A program made the position numbers and the translations under genes. The notes beneath the pieces are model-generated. The model was not told where the DNA came from. It ran no database searches and saw nothing but the letters and a program-made list of their open reading frames with translations. Shown in pieces: positions 36,601 to 44,935 of a stretch of 64,000 bases of DNA (positions are counted from its first letter, which is position 1; the number at the start of each line of letters is the position of its first letter). Origin of the DNA: Streptococcus mitis NCTC 12261 (lineage in GTDB: Bacteria > Bacillota > Bacilli > Lactobacillales > Streptococcaceae); assembly GCF_000148585.2 (NCBI RefSeq), contig NZ_CP028414.1, positions 1,355,501 to 1,419,500 of the forward strand, given 5' to 3'.

Positions 36601-39600
36601 GTTTAACGGTTACGCCTGTTCCTTTACCTGTAAATCCTTTTTCTGGTGTGAATTTCACTGTTCCATCTGGTTCAACTGTGTATGTTCCTTCGCCTGGTAC
36701 AACTTTTTCTTTTGATCCATCTTCGAAGGTCGCTGGAGTATCATCATCCATTGGAACATTTGGATTACCTGGAGTAAATGTTGGTTTACCAGTTTGTTCT
36801 TTACCTTGGATATCTGTTGTTTCAGCTGGTTCCGCGGTTGGTGTTACTGGTGTAATTAATGGTGTGTAAGTTGTTTCAACAGCTGTTCCGTTTTTATCCT
36901 TAGCTTGGATTTTTACTGGTTGAACTTCTCCAGAGTATGTTTTGTCTGTTGGTTCAAATACTGCAACAGCTTTTCCATCTACAGTTTTAAGAGTGTATTT
37001 ACCAATTACTTTTCCATTCGGATCTTTAGCTGGTACTTCTGTAGCTGGTTGTCCATCTTCACCAAGAAGAGTGTAAGTAGATGGATCGATCTCTACCGTT
37101 TTTTCTTCTCCAGCAATTGTAGTCTTACCAGGTTCAAATGAAACTGTATTTTCTTGAGTTGCACCTTGAATATCGACAGATTTAGCTGGGTCTGCTGTTG
37201 GTGTTACCCCTACGATTGTTGGCGTGTAAGTTGTAGAAACTTTAGTTCCGTTTTTATCTTCTGCTTGAACTTTAGCTGGTGTTACTTTACCAGTGTAAGT
37301 TTTATCAGTTGGTGTGAATGTTACTTCACCTGTAGCTGGGTTAACAGTGTATTCACCAACCTTATTACCTTTTTCATCTAAAGCATCAACTGGTCCAGTT
37401 GCTTCTGTTCCATCTGGATTCAATAGTTTGACAGAGCCTTCTTTAATTGGAACTTCAGAATTTCCTTCTGTAAATGTAGGAGTTCCTTTTTGTGTTTCAC
37501 CTTGTACTCCAGTTGAAGTAGCTGGGGCAGCTGTCGGTGTTACTGGTGTCACAGTTGGTGTATATGTAGTTGTAGCTGAAGCTGTTACAGGATTTCTATC
37601 TTTATCTTGACCTACAGGAGCTGTTAGTGATACACCGATTCCAGTCGCTGTTCCAGTAAAGTTTGGAAGCGGTTGGAATGTTACTTCTCCTGTTGTTGGA
37701 TCAATTGTGTAAGTTCCTTGTCCTTCTACAGTTACAGATGTTGCATCAGTTGGTTGTCCAGTAGCTGGATCAACTAATTTAGCTGGATATTGTGCACTTG
37801 GTGTTACTGGTGTTGGATTCTCTGTATCTGCACCTGCTGTGAAAGTTGGAGTTTTCTTTTGAGCTTTACCTTGTACATCTGTTGATTCTTCTGGGTCTGC
37901 AGTGATTTCTTTTGGTGTTACTGTTGGAATATAAACAGCATCCATTGTTTTAGTTGCAGTAGTATGAGATCCCTCATTAATGTTTTCTACACCATGTTGT
38001 TCCGTAAGTGCTGTCCATCCAGTTGATTGACCATTAGCATCTACCGCACGCAAAACGATACCATCAGCTTTTCCAACAAAGCTTGCTTCTGGAGTGAAGG
38101 TTACTTTATCATCAGTTACTGTATAAGTACCTTGACCAGCTTTAGTGTATGATTTAACTAAGTTTCCTTCTGGATCTACAATCATTACACCTTCAGCTTG
38201 TTTTTTCTTAGTTGTTTCTGTGCTGATTGAGTTTCCTTGTTCAGAATAATCTAGTTTACCGTATGAATTAAAGGTAGTTTTACCATTGTTTGATCCAAGA
38301 TCTGAAGCATCATCTCCTTGAGCACGTGATACAAATTCAATACCTACAGATTGAGTCTCACCTTGTTTACCAGTTGTTTCTTCCTTATCTCCACGTGGAG
38401 GAATAGATACTTGGATTTGGTTATCTTCTACCTCACCTGAGAAAGCAATTCCCACTGGTTTTTCAATTTGTTTTCTATCTGTCGCAATACGCGTACGGAA
38501 GTTAACTGCATTTTTAGTAGTATCAATAACTTGAGTATTTTTGAAAACTAGTTCTACTGTTTGTTGGTTACCATTTACTGTAACAACTTCAGAAGCTTCA
38601 CCTTCATCGAATTTACCATTCCCATTGAAATCGATAAATCCACGCACATAAGCAGGGCCTACTGTACCATCATAGTTATCATTACCATTTGCTGATGCAA
38701 TCACTTTAACACGGTATGTATTATCTTCAGCTTGTACAATTTTAACTTCTGGTTCACCGTTATCTTTGTTAATATGCACATCTTCTGGAGCAATAAGCTG
38801 AGCTACACCTTCATCACCTTGCTCTTTTGTATCATCTGAATCGACACCACGAACACGTGTACCAGATACTGAATCGATATCAGCTTTGACAGTCCCTAGG
38901 TAAGGTTGCTGAATTTGGTTAATTTGACCTGTTTGATAATCTTTAGCTTGAGTTCTTAAGAAGTGTTCAGCTGCTCCATATGATTCTGGAAGATCTCCAA
39001 AGTCAGAGAATTTAATACCAATCATAGATGATTGTTGTCCAGAAGACATGATATAAAATCCTACTTCAGTTACATTTGAAGTAGACACTACTGGCGTAGC
39101 AGAGTCTCCGTTCGTGTAGCCTCCGAACACTTGTGATCCTAAACCTGCAGTTGCTGCATCTTTAGTAGCAAACATTTTGCCATCAATAGCATTTCGTAAT
39201 TCTTCAGTAGTCCATTTGTTTAAATTTCCACCCCACTCATTTAATCTGTTAAAGTTAGGGTGTGGTTTATACATATCAGTATGACCATTAGTAGAACCAA
39301 CAACTCCTGCTAATTCCCAAGGTGTACCATTCGTTGTATAGATTTCTGTCTCTAAACTACCGATATCTTCCCCTGATGTCATAACGATACCAGGTTTAAC
39401 CGGCTTACCATTGTATGTAGCTTCAATAGCAAACTTGACACCAACGATTTGACCATCACGTCCTGTACCACTATCATCAGTACCTGCAATCGTTGTTTTT
39501 GCTGAACCTGTATCTAATCCAGCGTTTTTAACGTGTGTATATCCAGTTTGTTGATTACCACTGATACCTGTAGAAAATGGATTTTTAGTAACCTGGTTAA

Positions 39601-40858
39601 AGATATTTTCTTCATTCGGTTTATATGATGCTTCATGACTAGTTCCAGCTACACGGTTTTTATAAATTTCTGTTGCATGGAATGGTTTCAATTCCTTAAC
39701 AGTCATTTTTACAATGTATCCAGGCATCAATTCTTTTTCATAAACTGAACCTACTTGAAGTTGTTTATTTGCTTTTCTGTTTGTCCAAGCCGTATCATCT
39801 CCAAAATCCAACCATTGAATTTGGTTGTTTAGGTTTTTAATGGCTTTATCATCATCTGCATTTCCTTTGATATATTTAGGAGCTTCAGCTAAAGATTTAT
39901 AACCATTTTGTTCCAACCATTTCGCACCTGTTTCTGCTGTTGCATCTTTAAGTGCTGTTGTTTGAGCGTCTTCCAAGTTGATTGCGAACTTACCATCACG
40001 ACCGATTCCTGCGTTTTTCAATTCATTGTAAACTGCAAGAATAGACTCGTTGAGGCGTTCCAATTGAGCATCTACTTGTTCTTTTGTTACGCTCTTTTCA
40101 GCTAAAAGAGCTTTTGTTTCAGAAAGAACTGCTTGGTTTTTAGCTACTGCCGCTTCAACAGCTGCTTTATTTTCTTCCTTCACTTCCTTCTTAGAAAGTT
40201 CAGATTTTGCAAGTCTGTTTGTTACATCTGCTTCTGATGAAGCTTTGTCAAGCGCTGATTTAGCTTCTGAAAGAGTTTTTTCTGCTGGAGTAGATTTTTT
40301 TTCAACTTCTGCTTTAGCAGCTTCTTTTTCAGCTGCTTTCTTTTTATCGAAACCAGCAGTATTTGACTCAGTAACTACAGTACTCAATGCTGATACAGTT
40401 TCTGCTTGAGCATCTACATCAGCTTGACTAGCATCTGCTTTTGCAAGAGTTGCTTTAGCTGCTGCCAATACTTCCTTAGCTGAGCTTACTACTGTAGCAT
40501 CTGCATATTTAGCAGTTGAAAGTTTAGACTCCAAAGTAGCAATACTTGCTTCTAGGACAGCTTTATTTACTTTTTTAGCATCCTCTACTTTAGCTACTGG
40601 TTTTGCTTCTTCTGTTTTTGCTTCTTCTGCTTTTGTAGTCTCAGGTTTCACTTCTGCAGTATTCTGATCAGCTTTTTCAGCTGGAGCTGATGCTGCTACT
40701 GCAGTTTCTGTGCCTTGTACTTCCGTCGCTGATACCGCGCCATTACCTAGGAACATCAAACCAGCTGCAATTGCTACTGATGCTGCACCAAAGCTGTACT
40801 TACGAATACCGTAACGAATGTACTTTTCCGTTCTAAAATCTTGTTGTTTATTTTTCAT
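33617..40858 (-). CDS. CshA-like giant fibrillar LPXTG adhesin, 2413 aa
   Basis: The signal peptide has YGIRKYSFGAAS (16-27), cleaved near residue 44. Residues about 60-285 are Ala/Lys/Glu-rich helical sequence. Residues about 285-660 form a non-repetitive globular part (GRDGKFAINLEDA, DFGDDTAW), like the ligand-binding NR2 region of S. gordonii CshA. A GEVED-type domain ends near 810. Eight to nine CshA-type fibril repeats of about 100 residues follow (about 830-1860; QGxxQxGxPTF...GEGTYT...TFTPE..FTG). Eight 50-residue MucBP-like repeats run from about 1863 to 2265, with a ninth diverged one. A Pro-rich wall spanner, LPNTG (2380-2384), a hydrophobic helix and RKKKED end it. Sortase should anchor it; CshA binds fibronectin. 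AAGGAGG lies 12 nt before the ATG, rather far. Confidence 0.9.
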   Translation of the reverse strand: MKNKQQDFRTEKYIRYGIRKYSFGAASVAIAAGLMFLGNGAVSATEVQGTETAVAASAPAEKADQNTAEVKPETTKAEEAKTEEAKPVAKVEDAKKVNKAVLEASIATLESKLSTAKYADATVVSSAKEVLAAAKATLAKADASQADVDAQAETVSALSTVVTESNTAGFDKKKAAEKEAAKAEVEKKSTPAEKTLSEAKSALDKASSEADVTNRLAKSELSKKEVKEENKAAVEAAVAKNQAVLSETKALLAEKSVTKEQVDAQLERLNESILAVYNELKNAGIGRDGKFAINLEDAQTTALKDATAETGAKWLEQNGYKSLAEAPKYIKGNADDDKAIKNLNNQIQWLDFGDDTAWTNRKANKQLQVGSVYEKELMPGYIVKMTVKELKPFHATEIYKNRVAGTSHEASYKPNEENIFNQVTKNPFSTGISGNQQTGYTHVKNAGLDTGSAKTTIAGTDDSGTGRDGQIVGVKFAIEATYNGKPVKPGIVMTSGEDIGSLETEIYTTNGTPWELAGVVGSTNGHTDMYKPHPNFNRLNEWGGNLNKWTTEELRNAIDGKMFATKDAATAGLGSQVFGGYTNGDSATPVVSTSNVTEVGFYIMSSGQQSSMIGIKFSDFGDLPESYGAAEHFLRTQAKDYQTGQINQIQQPYLGTVKADIDSVSGTRVRGVDSDDTKEQGDEGVAQLIAPEDVHINKDNGEPEVKIVQAEDNTYRVKVIASANGNDNYDGTVGPAYVRGFIDFNGNGKFDEGEASEVVTVNGNQQTVELVFKNTQVIDTTKNAVNFRTRIATDRKQIEKPVGIAFSGEVEDNQIQVSIPPRGDKEETTGKQGETQSVGIEFVSRAQGDDASDLGSNNGKTTFNSYGKLDYSEQGNSISTETTKKKQAEGVMIVDPEGNLVKSYTKAGQGTYTVTDDKVTFTPEASFVGKADGIVLRAVDANGQSTGWTALTEQHGVENINEGSHTTATKTMDAVYIPTVTPKEITADPEESTDVQGKAQKKTPTFTAGADTENPTPVTPSAQYPAKLVDPATGQPTDATSVTVEGQGTYTIDPTTGEVTFQPLPNFTGTATGIGVSLTAPVGQDKDRNPVTASATTTYTPTVTPVTPTAAPATSTGVQGETQKGTPTFTEGNSEVPIKEGSVKLLNPDGTEATGPVDALDEKGNKVGEYTVNPATGEVTFTPTDKTYTGKVTPAKVQAEDKNGTKVSTTYTPTIVGVTPTADPAKSVDIQGATQENTVSFEPGKTTIAGEEKTVEIDPSTYTLLGEDGQPATEVPAKDPNGKVIGKYTLKTVDGKAVAVFEPTDKTYSGEVQPVKIQAKDKNGTAVETTYTPLITPVTPTAEPAETTDIQGKEQTGKPTFTPGNPNVPMDDDTPATFEDGSKEKVVPGEGTYTVEPDGTVKFTPEKGFTGKGTGVTVKRVDKNGTPVTAKYTPTVTPVTPTAEPAETIDIQGKEQTGKPTFTPGNPNVPMDDDTPATFEDGSKEKVIPGEGTYTVEPDGTVKFTPEKGFTGKGTGVTVKRVDKNGTPVTAKYTPTVTPVTPTGTDAVTEDVQGSTQTGKPTFEGGKVTVNGEEKTVEIDEDKPAKLVDPKTGDPVDSVTIEGEGTYTVSPDGTVTFTPEKNFTGKGTGVTVQREDKNGTPVKATYTPVVKPATPTSSDVITTNVQGATQSGTPTFEGGKVTVNGEEKTVEIDETVKPTFDDGTTEKKVPGEGTYTIDENGTVTFTPEKNFTGQATGVTVKRVDKNGTPITAKYTPVVVPVTPTSKDTESEGPKGQPQSGTPTFEGGKVTINGKEVPVEIDETVKPTFDDGTTEKKVPGEGTYTIDENGKVTFTPEPDFVGKAKGVTVKRVDKNGTPVTATYTPTVRPDTSFVDKDGNPLSPTEDGTKPTKDIPGYKIVKTEIDEKGNTKHIYEKVTTTYKDKDGNVIPNYPTEDGEQPKKDIPGYRFVETKKLPNGDTEHVYEKVKTSFKDKEGNEIPGNPSEDGDQPKKDIPGYRFVETKKLPNGDVEHVYEKVKTSHKDKDGNEIPNYPTEDGDQPKKDIPGYRFVETKKLPNGDIEHVYEKVKTSFKDKEGNEIPGNPSEDGDQPKKDIPGYRFVETKKLPNGDIEHVYEKVKTSFKDKEGNEIPGNPSEDGDQPKKDIPGYRFVETKKLPNGDTEHVYEKVKTSFKDKEGNEIPGNPSEDGDQPKKDIPGYRFVETKKLPNGDTEHVYEKVKTSFKDKEGNEIPGNPSEDGEQPKKDIPGYRFVETKKLPNGDVEHVYEKVSTPAPTPTPTPSTPVYEKVLTTYVDENGELIIPNEDGSHPRKSLEGYELVRTETDANGNVRNVYRKIQSQKPVQPVEPATPAMPEQPAKPQVPATPAQPVQPTAMKEAEGKRELPNTGTEDNASLAALGLLGVLSGFGLVARKKKED
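34057..35270 (-). repeat. 150-bp tandem coding repeats of the adhesin
   Basis: Eight 50-codon units. The same phrase (CTGGAATCTC) recurs at 34171, 34321, 34471, 34621 and 34921, an exact 150-bp period, with only a few substitutions between neighbours. The units at 34771 and 35071 are variants (NYPTEDG instead of GNPSEDG). Such near-identity means recent expansion or gene conversion, so copy number probably varies between strains and may be mis-assembled. Confidence 0.9.
35271..37950 (-). repeat. CshA-type ~100-residue coding repeats
   Basis: About eight units of 300-350 bp. The two at about 36260-36550 and 36560-36850 are almost identical at the DNA level and share NPNVPMDDDTPATFEDGS, while the others have diverged. 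This gives a second, older repeat layer next to the 150-bp array. Confidence 0.8.
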
Positions 40859-41144
40859 TTAGAATGAAATCCTCCTTATTTTTTTGTTGCCTCCAATTTA
40901 ATCGATAGTAAAACTCCTTACAAATAAAGTTATTAATATAAGAAGTGACCTATATCAAAAAAACTGTTTTTAGCATACAAATTAATGATACCATATTCAT
41001 CTTTTAAAAGCAACTTATTTGATAATTTTTTTAATATATTACGTATATTATTACTAAGTTTTACACATTTTTATTAATATCCCCTTTGAACCCTTTTATA
41101 TACTTAAATAATCTTATTAAAATCAAATGAGTAATTGATAAACA

Positions 41145-41186
41145 CAAACCTTTCTACCAACTTTTGAGATTTTTCAAGAAGGTTTG
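41145..41186. other. Hairpin in the gap between adhesin gene and IS element
   Basis: CAAACCTTTCT pairs with AGAAGGTTTG with one bulge. The gap 40859-41218 is AT-rich and holds the adhesin leader (three purine-rich SD-like stretches near 40880-40915) and this hairpin. No gene is seen. The hairpin could be a leftover terminator. Confidence 0.4.
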
Positions 41187-41218
41187 GGCTAATGAAATAA
41201 AACTAAAGACAAAAAAAC

Positions 41219-42683
41219 GGCTCTATAATATTTGTAGTGGGTAACCCCCCTATAGATATTATGGAGCCTATTTTGTTGTAGAAAAAAAGTCCCATAAGAT
41301 CTATAATGAAAAGTGACCAAACAACTCATTAGAAAGATTCATATGGAACAATTACATTTTATCACAAAACTACTCGATATCAAAGACCCTAATGTCCAAA
41401 TTATGGATATCGTGAATAGAGATACACACAAGGAAATCATCGCTAAACTGGATTATGAGGCTCCATCTTGTCCTGATTGCGGAAGTCAAATGAAGAAATA
41501 TGACTTTCAAAAACCCTCTAAGATTCCTTACCTCGAAACGACTGGTATGCCTACCAGAATCCTCCTTAGAAAGCGTCGTTTCAAGTGCTATCATTGCTCT
41601 AAAATGATGGTAGCCGAGACCTCTATCGTCAAGAAAAATCACCAAATCCCCCGTATTATCAACCAAAAGATTGCGCAAAAGTTGATTGAAAAGACTTCTA
41701 TGACCGATATTGCACATCAGCTGGCCATTTCAACTTCAACTGTCATTCGAAAGCTCAATGACTTCCACTTTAAGCATGATTTTTCTCATCTTCCTGAGAT
41801 TATGTCTTGGGACGAGTATGCCTTCACTAAGGGAAAGATGAGTTTTATTGCGCAAAATTTTGACAATCTCAACATTATCACCGTGCTTGAAGGTAGAACC
41901 CAGACTATCATCCGAAATCACTTTCTGCGCTACGATAGAGCCGTTCGTTGTCAGGTGAAAATCATTACTATGGATATGTTTAGTCCCTACTATGAATTAG
42001 CTAAACAGCTTCGCTTTCTAATTTCTATGCTCAGGCTGAAACAGTCTCCCAGACTGTTTCACTCCCAAACGATAAAATCGTGTTGGATCGTTTCCATATT
42101 GTCCAACACATTAGCCGTACTATGAGTCGTGTCCGTGTCCAAATCATGAATCAGTTTCATCAAAAATCCCATGAATACAAGGCTATCAAGCGCTACTGGA
42201 AGCTCATACAGCAGGATAGCCGTAAACTCAGTGATAAACGATTTTATCGCCCTACTTTTCGTATGCACTTAACGAATAAAGAGATTCTAGACAAGCTTTT
42301 GAGCTATTCAGAAGAGTTGAAACACCACTATAATCTCTATCAACTCTTACTTCTTCACTTTCAGAACAAGGAGCCAGACAAATTCTTCGGACTTATTGAG
42401 GACAATCTTAAACAGGTTCATCCTCTTTTTCAGACTGTCTTTAAAACCTTTCTAAAGGATAAAGAGAAGATTATCAACGCCCTTCAACTACCCTATTCCA
42501 ACGCCAAATTGGAAGCGACCAATAATCTCGTTAAACTTATCAAGCGAAATGCCTTTGGATTTCGGAACTTTGAAAACTTCAAAAAACGAATTTTTATCGC
42601 TCTGAATATCAAAAAAGAAAGGACAAATTTCGTCCTTTCTCGATCTTAGCTTTTCTTCAACCCACTACAGTTGACAATGAGCC
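41219..42683 (+). mobile_element. ISL3-family insertion sequence, IS1167-like, 1465 bp
   Basis: Imperfect 24-bp terminal inverted repeats, 41219-41242 and 42660-42683, both starting GGCTC and ending GTAGTGGGT (about 17 of 24 identical). A perfect 8-bp target duplication AAAAAAAC flanks it at 41211-41218 and 42684-42691; 8 bp is the ISL3 standard. It carries one transposase gene, broken internally. The element inserted in the T-tract of the rplA terminator. Confidence 0.93.
41343..42649 (+). pseudogene. ISL3 (IS1167-type) transposase, disrupted
   Basis: The ATG at 41343 starts MEQLHFITKLLDIKDPN. The first frame carries an N-terminal zinc finger (CPDCGS...CYHC), a helix-turn-helix (MTDIAHQLAISTSTVIRKL) and the DDE-region start (MSWDEYAF, TMDMFSPYYELAKQL). 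The frame is lost after 42011 and resumes at about 42065 with PNDKIVLDRFHIVQH, running to 42649 (LEATNNLVKLIKRNAFGFRNF). From remembered intact copies, AKQL-F-P-x-x-KIVLDRF, about 50 extra bases lie between. These include a 10-bp-arm palindrome GAAACAGTCT-CCC-AGACTGTTTC (42038-42060). The protein should be inactive. Confidence 0.85.
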
Positions 42684-42709
42684 AAAAAAACGAGCACTTT
42701 CGTACTCGT
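42684..42709 (-). terminator. rplA terminator abutting the IS element
   Basis: ACGAGCAC pairs with GTACTCGT around a TTTC loop (GAAA on the transcript); seven T follow on the minus strand up to the IS edge. The T-tract is half of the target duplication, so termination is preserved. Confidence 0.85.
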
Positions 42710-42729
42710 CTTTGTTTATAAACTACTGA

Positions 42730-43419
42730 TTAAAGTGAGTTTACGTCAACTTTGATACCAACACCTTGAGTAGTTGTGATAGTCAAGTTTGTTACGTAAG
42801 TTCCTTTAGCTGTAGCTGGTTTTGCTTTTTGGATTGTTTCGTTGAAAGCTTTGAAGTTTTCAACCAATTTTTCAGCTTCAAATGATACTTTACCGATGAT
42901 TGCTTGAACGTTACCTGCACGGTCAGCACGGTAAGTGATTTTACCACCTTTAGACTCTTCAACTGCTTTAGCAACATCCATTGTTACAGTACCAGTTTTA
43001 GGGTTTGGCATCAAGTTACGTGGTCCAAGGACACGTCCAAGACGTCCAACAAGAGCCATCATATCAGGTGTAGCGATAACTACGTCGAAGTCCAACCAAC
43101 CGTCGTTGATTTTAGCAACAAGGTCATCTTCACCAACAAAGTCTGCACCAGCAGCTTTTGCTTCTTCAGCTTTTGCACCACGTGCGAAAACAAGAACGCG
43201 TGAAGTTTTACCAGTACCGTTTGGCAATACCATTGCTCCACGGATTTGTTGGTCAGCTTTTTTAACGTCGATGTTCAAGTTGTAAGCAACTTCTACAGTT
43301 GCGTCAAATTTTGCAAAGTTAGTTTCTTTTGCAAGTGCTACAGCTTCTTCTACGCTGTATGCTTTTGTGCTGTCGATTTTCTCAAGAGCAGCACGAAGTT
43401 GTTTGCTTTTTTTAGCCAT
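42730..43419 (-). CDS. rplA: 50S ribosomal protein L1
   Basis: 229 aa. Conserved [10 protein letters not shown] and [11 protein letters not shown] segments. L1 binds 23S rRNA at the E-site stalk and can repress its own operon. It is second in rplK-rplA, 97 bp after rplK, a gap where an L1 control site could lie. Strong codon bias. Confidence 0.98.
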
Positions 43420-43516
43420 TTTCTATTCTCCTTGTAAGTGGTTCAATCGATTTTCATCTCCCACGTCACTTCTCGAAATGATGAAGTCTTGCGGGTTATA
43501 TTGGGGGTGTTATTGA

Positions 43517-43942
43517 TTAGTCAACAACAGTGAATCCCATAGAACGAGCAGTACCTTCGATCATACGCATTGCAGACTCTACGTTTGCTGCGTTCAAATC
43601 TGGCATCTTAGTTTCTGCAATTTCTTGTACTTGCGCACGAGTAACTGTAGCAACTTTAGTTTTATTAGGTGTACCTGATCCTTTTTCAACACCTGCAGCT
43701 TTTTTCAAAAGAACAGCAGCTGGTGGTGTTTTAGTGATGAAAGTAAATGATTTATCTTCGTAAACTGAGATAACAACTGGAATGATCATACCAGCTTGGT
43801 CAGCTGTACGAGCGTTGAACTCTTTTGTGAATCCCATGATGTTGATACCAGCTTGACCAAGAGCAGGTCCAACCGGTGGAGCTGGTGTAGCTTTACCAGC
43901 AGGGATTTGCAATTTTACAAGTTTTTCGACTTTTTTAGCCAT
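43517..43942 (-). CDS. rplK: 50S ribosomal protein L11
   Basis: 141 aa. [15 protein letters not shown] (about 25-39) and the C-terminal rRNA-binding part with GTARSMG near the end. It forms the GTPase-associated stalk base. AAAGGAGG precedes the ATG, and a leader of about 70 nt follows the promoter. Confidence 0.98.
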   Translation of the reverse strand: MAKKVEKLVKLQIPAGKATPAPPVGPALGQAGINIMGFTKEFNARTADQAGMIIPVVISVYEDKSFTFITKTPPAAVLLKKAAGVEKGSGTPNKTKVATVTRAQVQEIAETKMPDLNAANVESAMRMIEGTARSMGFTVVD

Positions 43943-44020
43943 TTTTAAATCCTCCTTTGTGGTTTTGGCGGTAATTAGAGATTTTTACCTCCCACAAGTA
44001 TGCTTTACACATACTCATCT

Positions 44021-44048
44021 ATTATACACTATTTATCTATAATTGCAA
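44021..44048 (-). promoter_or_regulatory. rplK-rplA promoter
   Basis: -10 TATAAT (44021-44026), 16-nt spacer, -35 TTGCAA (44043-44048). A small GTATG...CATAC hairpin begins the leader. A BOX element starts 17 bp upstream. Confidence 0.65.
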
Positions 44049-44065
44049 GAGAAAAGTTTATTTTT

Positions 44066-44219
44066 TATACTCAATGAAAATCAAAGAACAAACTAGGAAG
44101 CTAGTTGCAGGCTGCTCAAAGTACAGCTTTGAGGTTGCAGATAAAACTGACGAAGTCAGTAACCATACCTACGGTAAGGCGCCGCTGACATTGTTTGAAG
44201 AGATTTTCGAAGAATATTA
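44066..44219. repeat. BOX element with boxB, 154 bp
   Basis: From TATACTCAATGAAAATC to TTCGAAGAATATTA. It contains the extra internal boxB-like block (CTCAAAGTACAGCTTTGAG and ACTGACGAAGTCAGT palindromes) absent from the other two copies. Same orientation as 3121-3227. Its right end supplies the TAA stop (44217-44219) of ldcB. Confidence 0.9.
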
Positions 44220-44933
44220 ATCGACGTAATCTCCGCCTTCAAAGCCGTAGTATTCTTCCAAACTGAGACCAGTCTCAGCAATTTCTTTGGCTTCTTTTCC
44301 GACATAACGAAGGTGCCATTCTTCAGCCATATAGCCTGTTTCTTTTTCCTTACCTTTGAGATAACGGACAACAAAGCCATAATCAGCAGCGTGGTCCAAG
44401 AGCCATTGAGCTGCTTTTTCTTCTGTGACCAATTCTCCATTGGTACTAATCACGTCAAAGGCTAAACCTGTTTGGTGTTCGCTATAGCCAGGACGAGCAG
44501 AGTATCGGTCAGCCGCTGCCTTCCCATCTTGATTGACATAATCTTGATAGAGCTTGGTCTGAGTTTCATAACTTCTAAAACCGCTGTAATGGTCACTGAT
44601 TGGGAAACCTGCCTCTTGCATAGCTTTGATGAGTTTGAGCAACTCTGCCTTAGCTGTTGGGTTTTCCCCTGGATTGTAATCCTTAGACAATGGATAGTGT
44701 TTATTGGCTACGATGATTTCATCGTATTTTCCTTGAATGCTGTAGTAGTCTCCTTTGTTTACCACTTCTGCTTTTTTCTGGGTAGCTCCTTGAGATTTAC
44801 TGCCGACTGTTCCATCAGCTTTGGCTGTTTGTTCTGTCTTAGCTGCGCCATCTTCAGTTTTTGCTTTTTCCTGTGAACAAGCCGCTAGACTCAAGGCTAG
44901 CAAGGCTGTCAAGATAAGGTATCTTTTTTTCAT
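44217..44933 (-). CDS. ldcB: L,D-carboxypeptidase LdcB/DacB lipoprotein
   Basis: 238 aa. A lipoprotein signal peptide with lipobox LAAC (Cys19), then a charged linker to about 55. The peptidase fold has RSYETQTKLY, the metal motif SEHQTGLAFD (SxHxxGxAxD) and EWHLRYVG. It trims tetrapeptide stems to tripeptides in the wall; mutants in pneumococcus have altered division. It ends GGDYVD just before a BOX. Confidence 0.93.
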   Translation of the reverse strand: MKKRYLILTALLALSLAACSQEKAKTEDGAAKTEQTAKADGTVGSKSQGATQKKAEVVNKGDYYSIQGKYDEIIVANKHYPLSKDYNPGENPTAKAELLKLIKAMQEAGFPISDHYSGFRSYETQTKLYQDYVNQDGKAAADRYSARPGYSEHQTGLAFDVISTNGELVTEEKAAQWLLDHAADYGFVVRYLKGKEKETGYMAEEWHLRYVGKEAKEIAETGLSLEEYYGFEGGDYVD

Positions 44934-44935
44934 TT

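Noticed and set aside
36258-36869. Long plus-strand open frame (203 codons) inside the giant adhesin gene, with several others nearby
   Set aside because: It mirrors the repeat units of the adhesin on the opposite strand. The repeats keep the antisense frame open; there is no ribosome site and the composition is odd (Val, Ser, Gly, Pro-rich).
42003-42080. Programmed frameshift in the transposase
   Set aside because: There is no slippery run at the joint, ISL3 transposases are single-frame, and the gap looks like inserted DNA rather than a one-base slip.
41219-42683. IS recombination as cause of the inversion at this junction
   Set aside because: Recombination between two IS copies would leave mismatched flanks, but both 8-bp flanks are identical.
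43420-43516. L1-binding autoregulatory site between rplK and rplA
   Set aside because: Plausible by analogy, but I could not identify a clear L1-binding fold by eye.
44156-44440. 94-codon minus-strand frame overlapping ldcB and a BOX
   Set aside because: Out of frame with ldcB, which has lipobox and catalytic motifs; part of it reads through BOX sequence.
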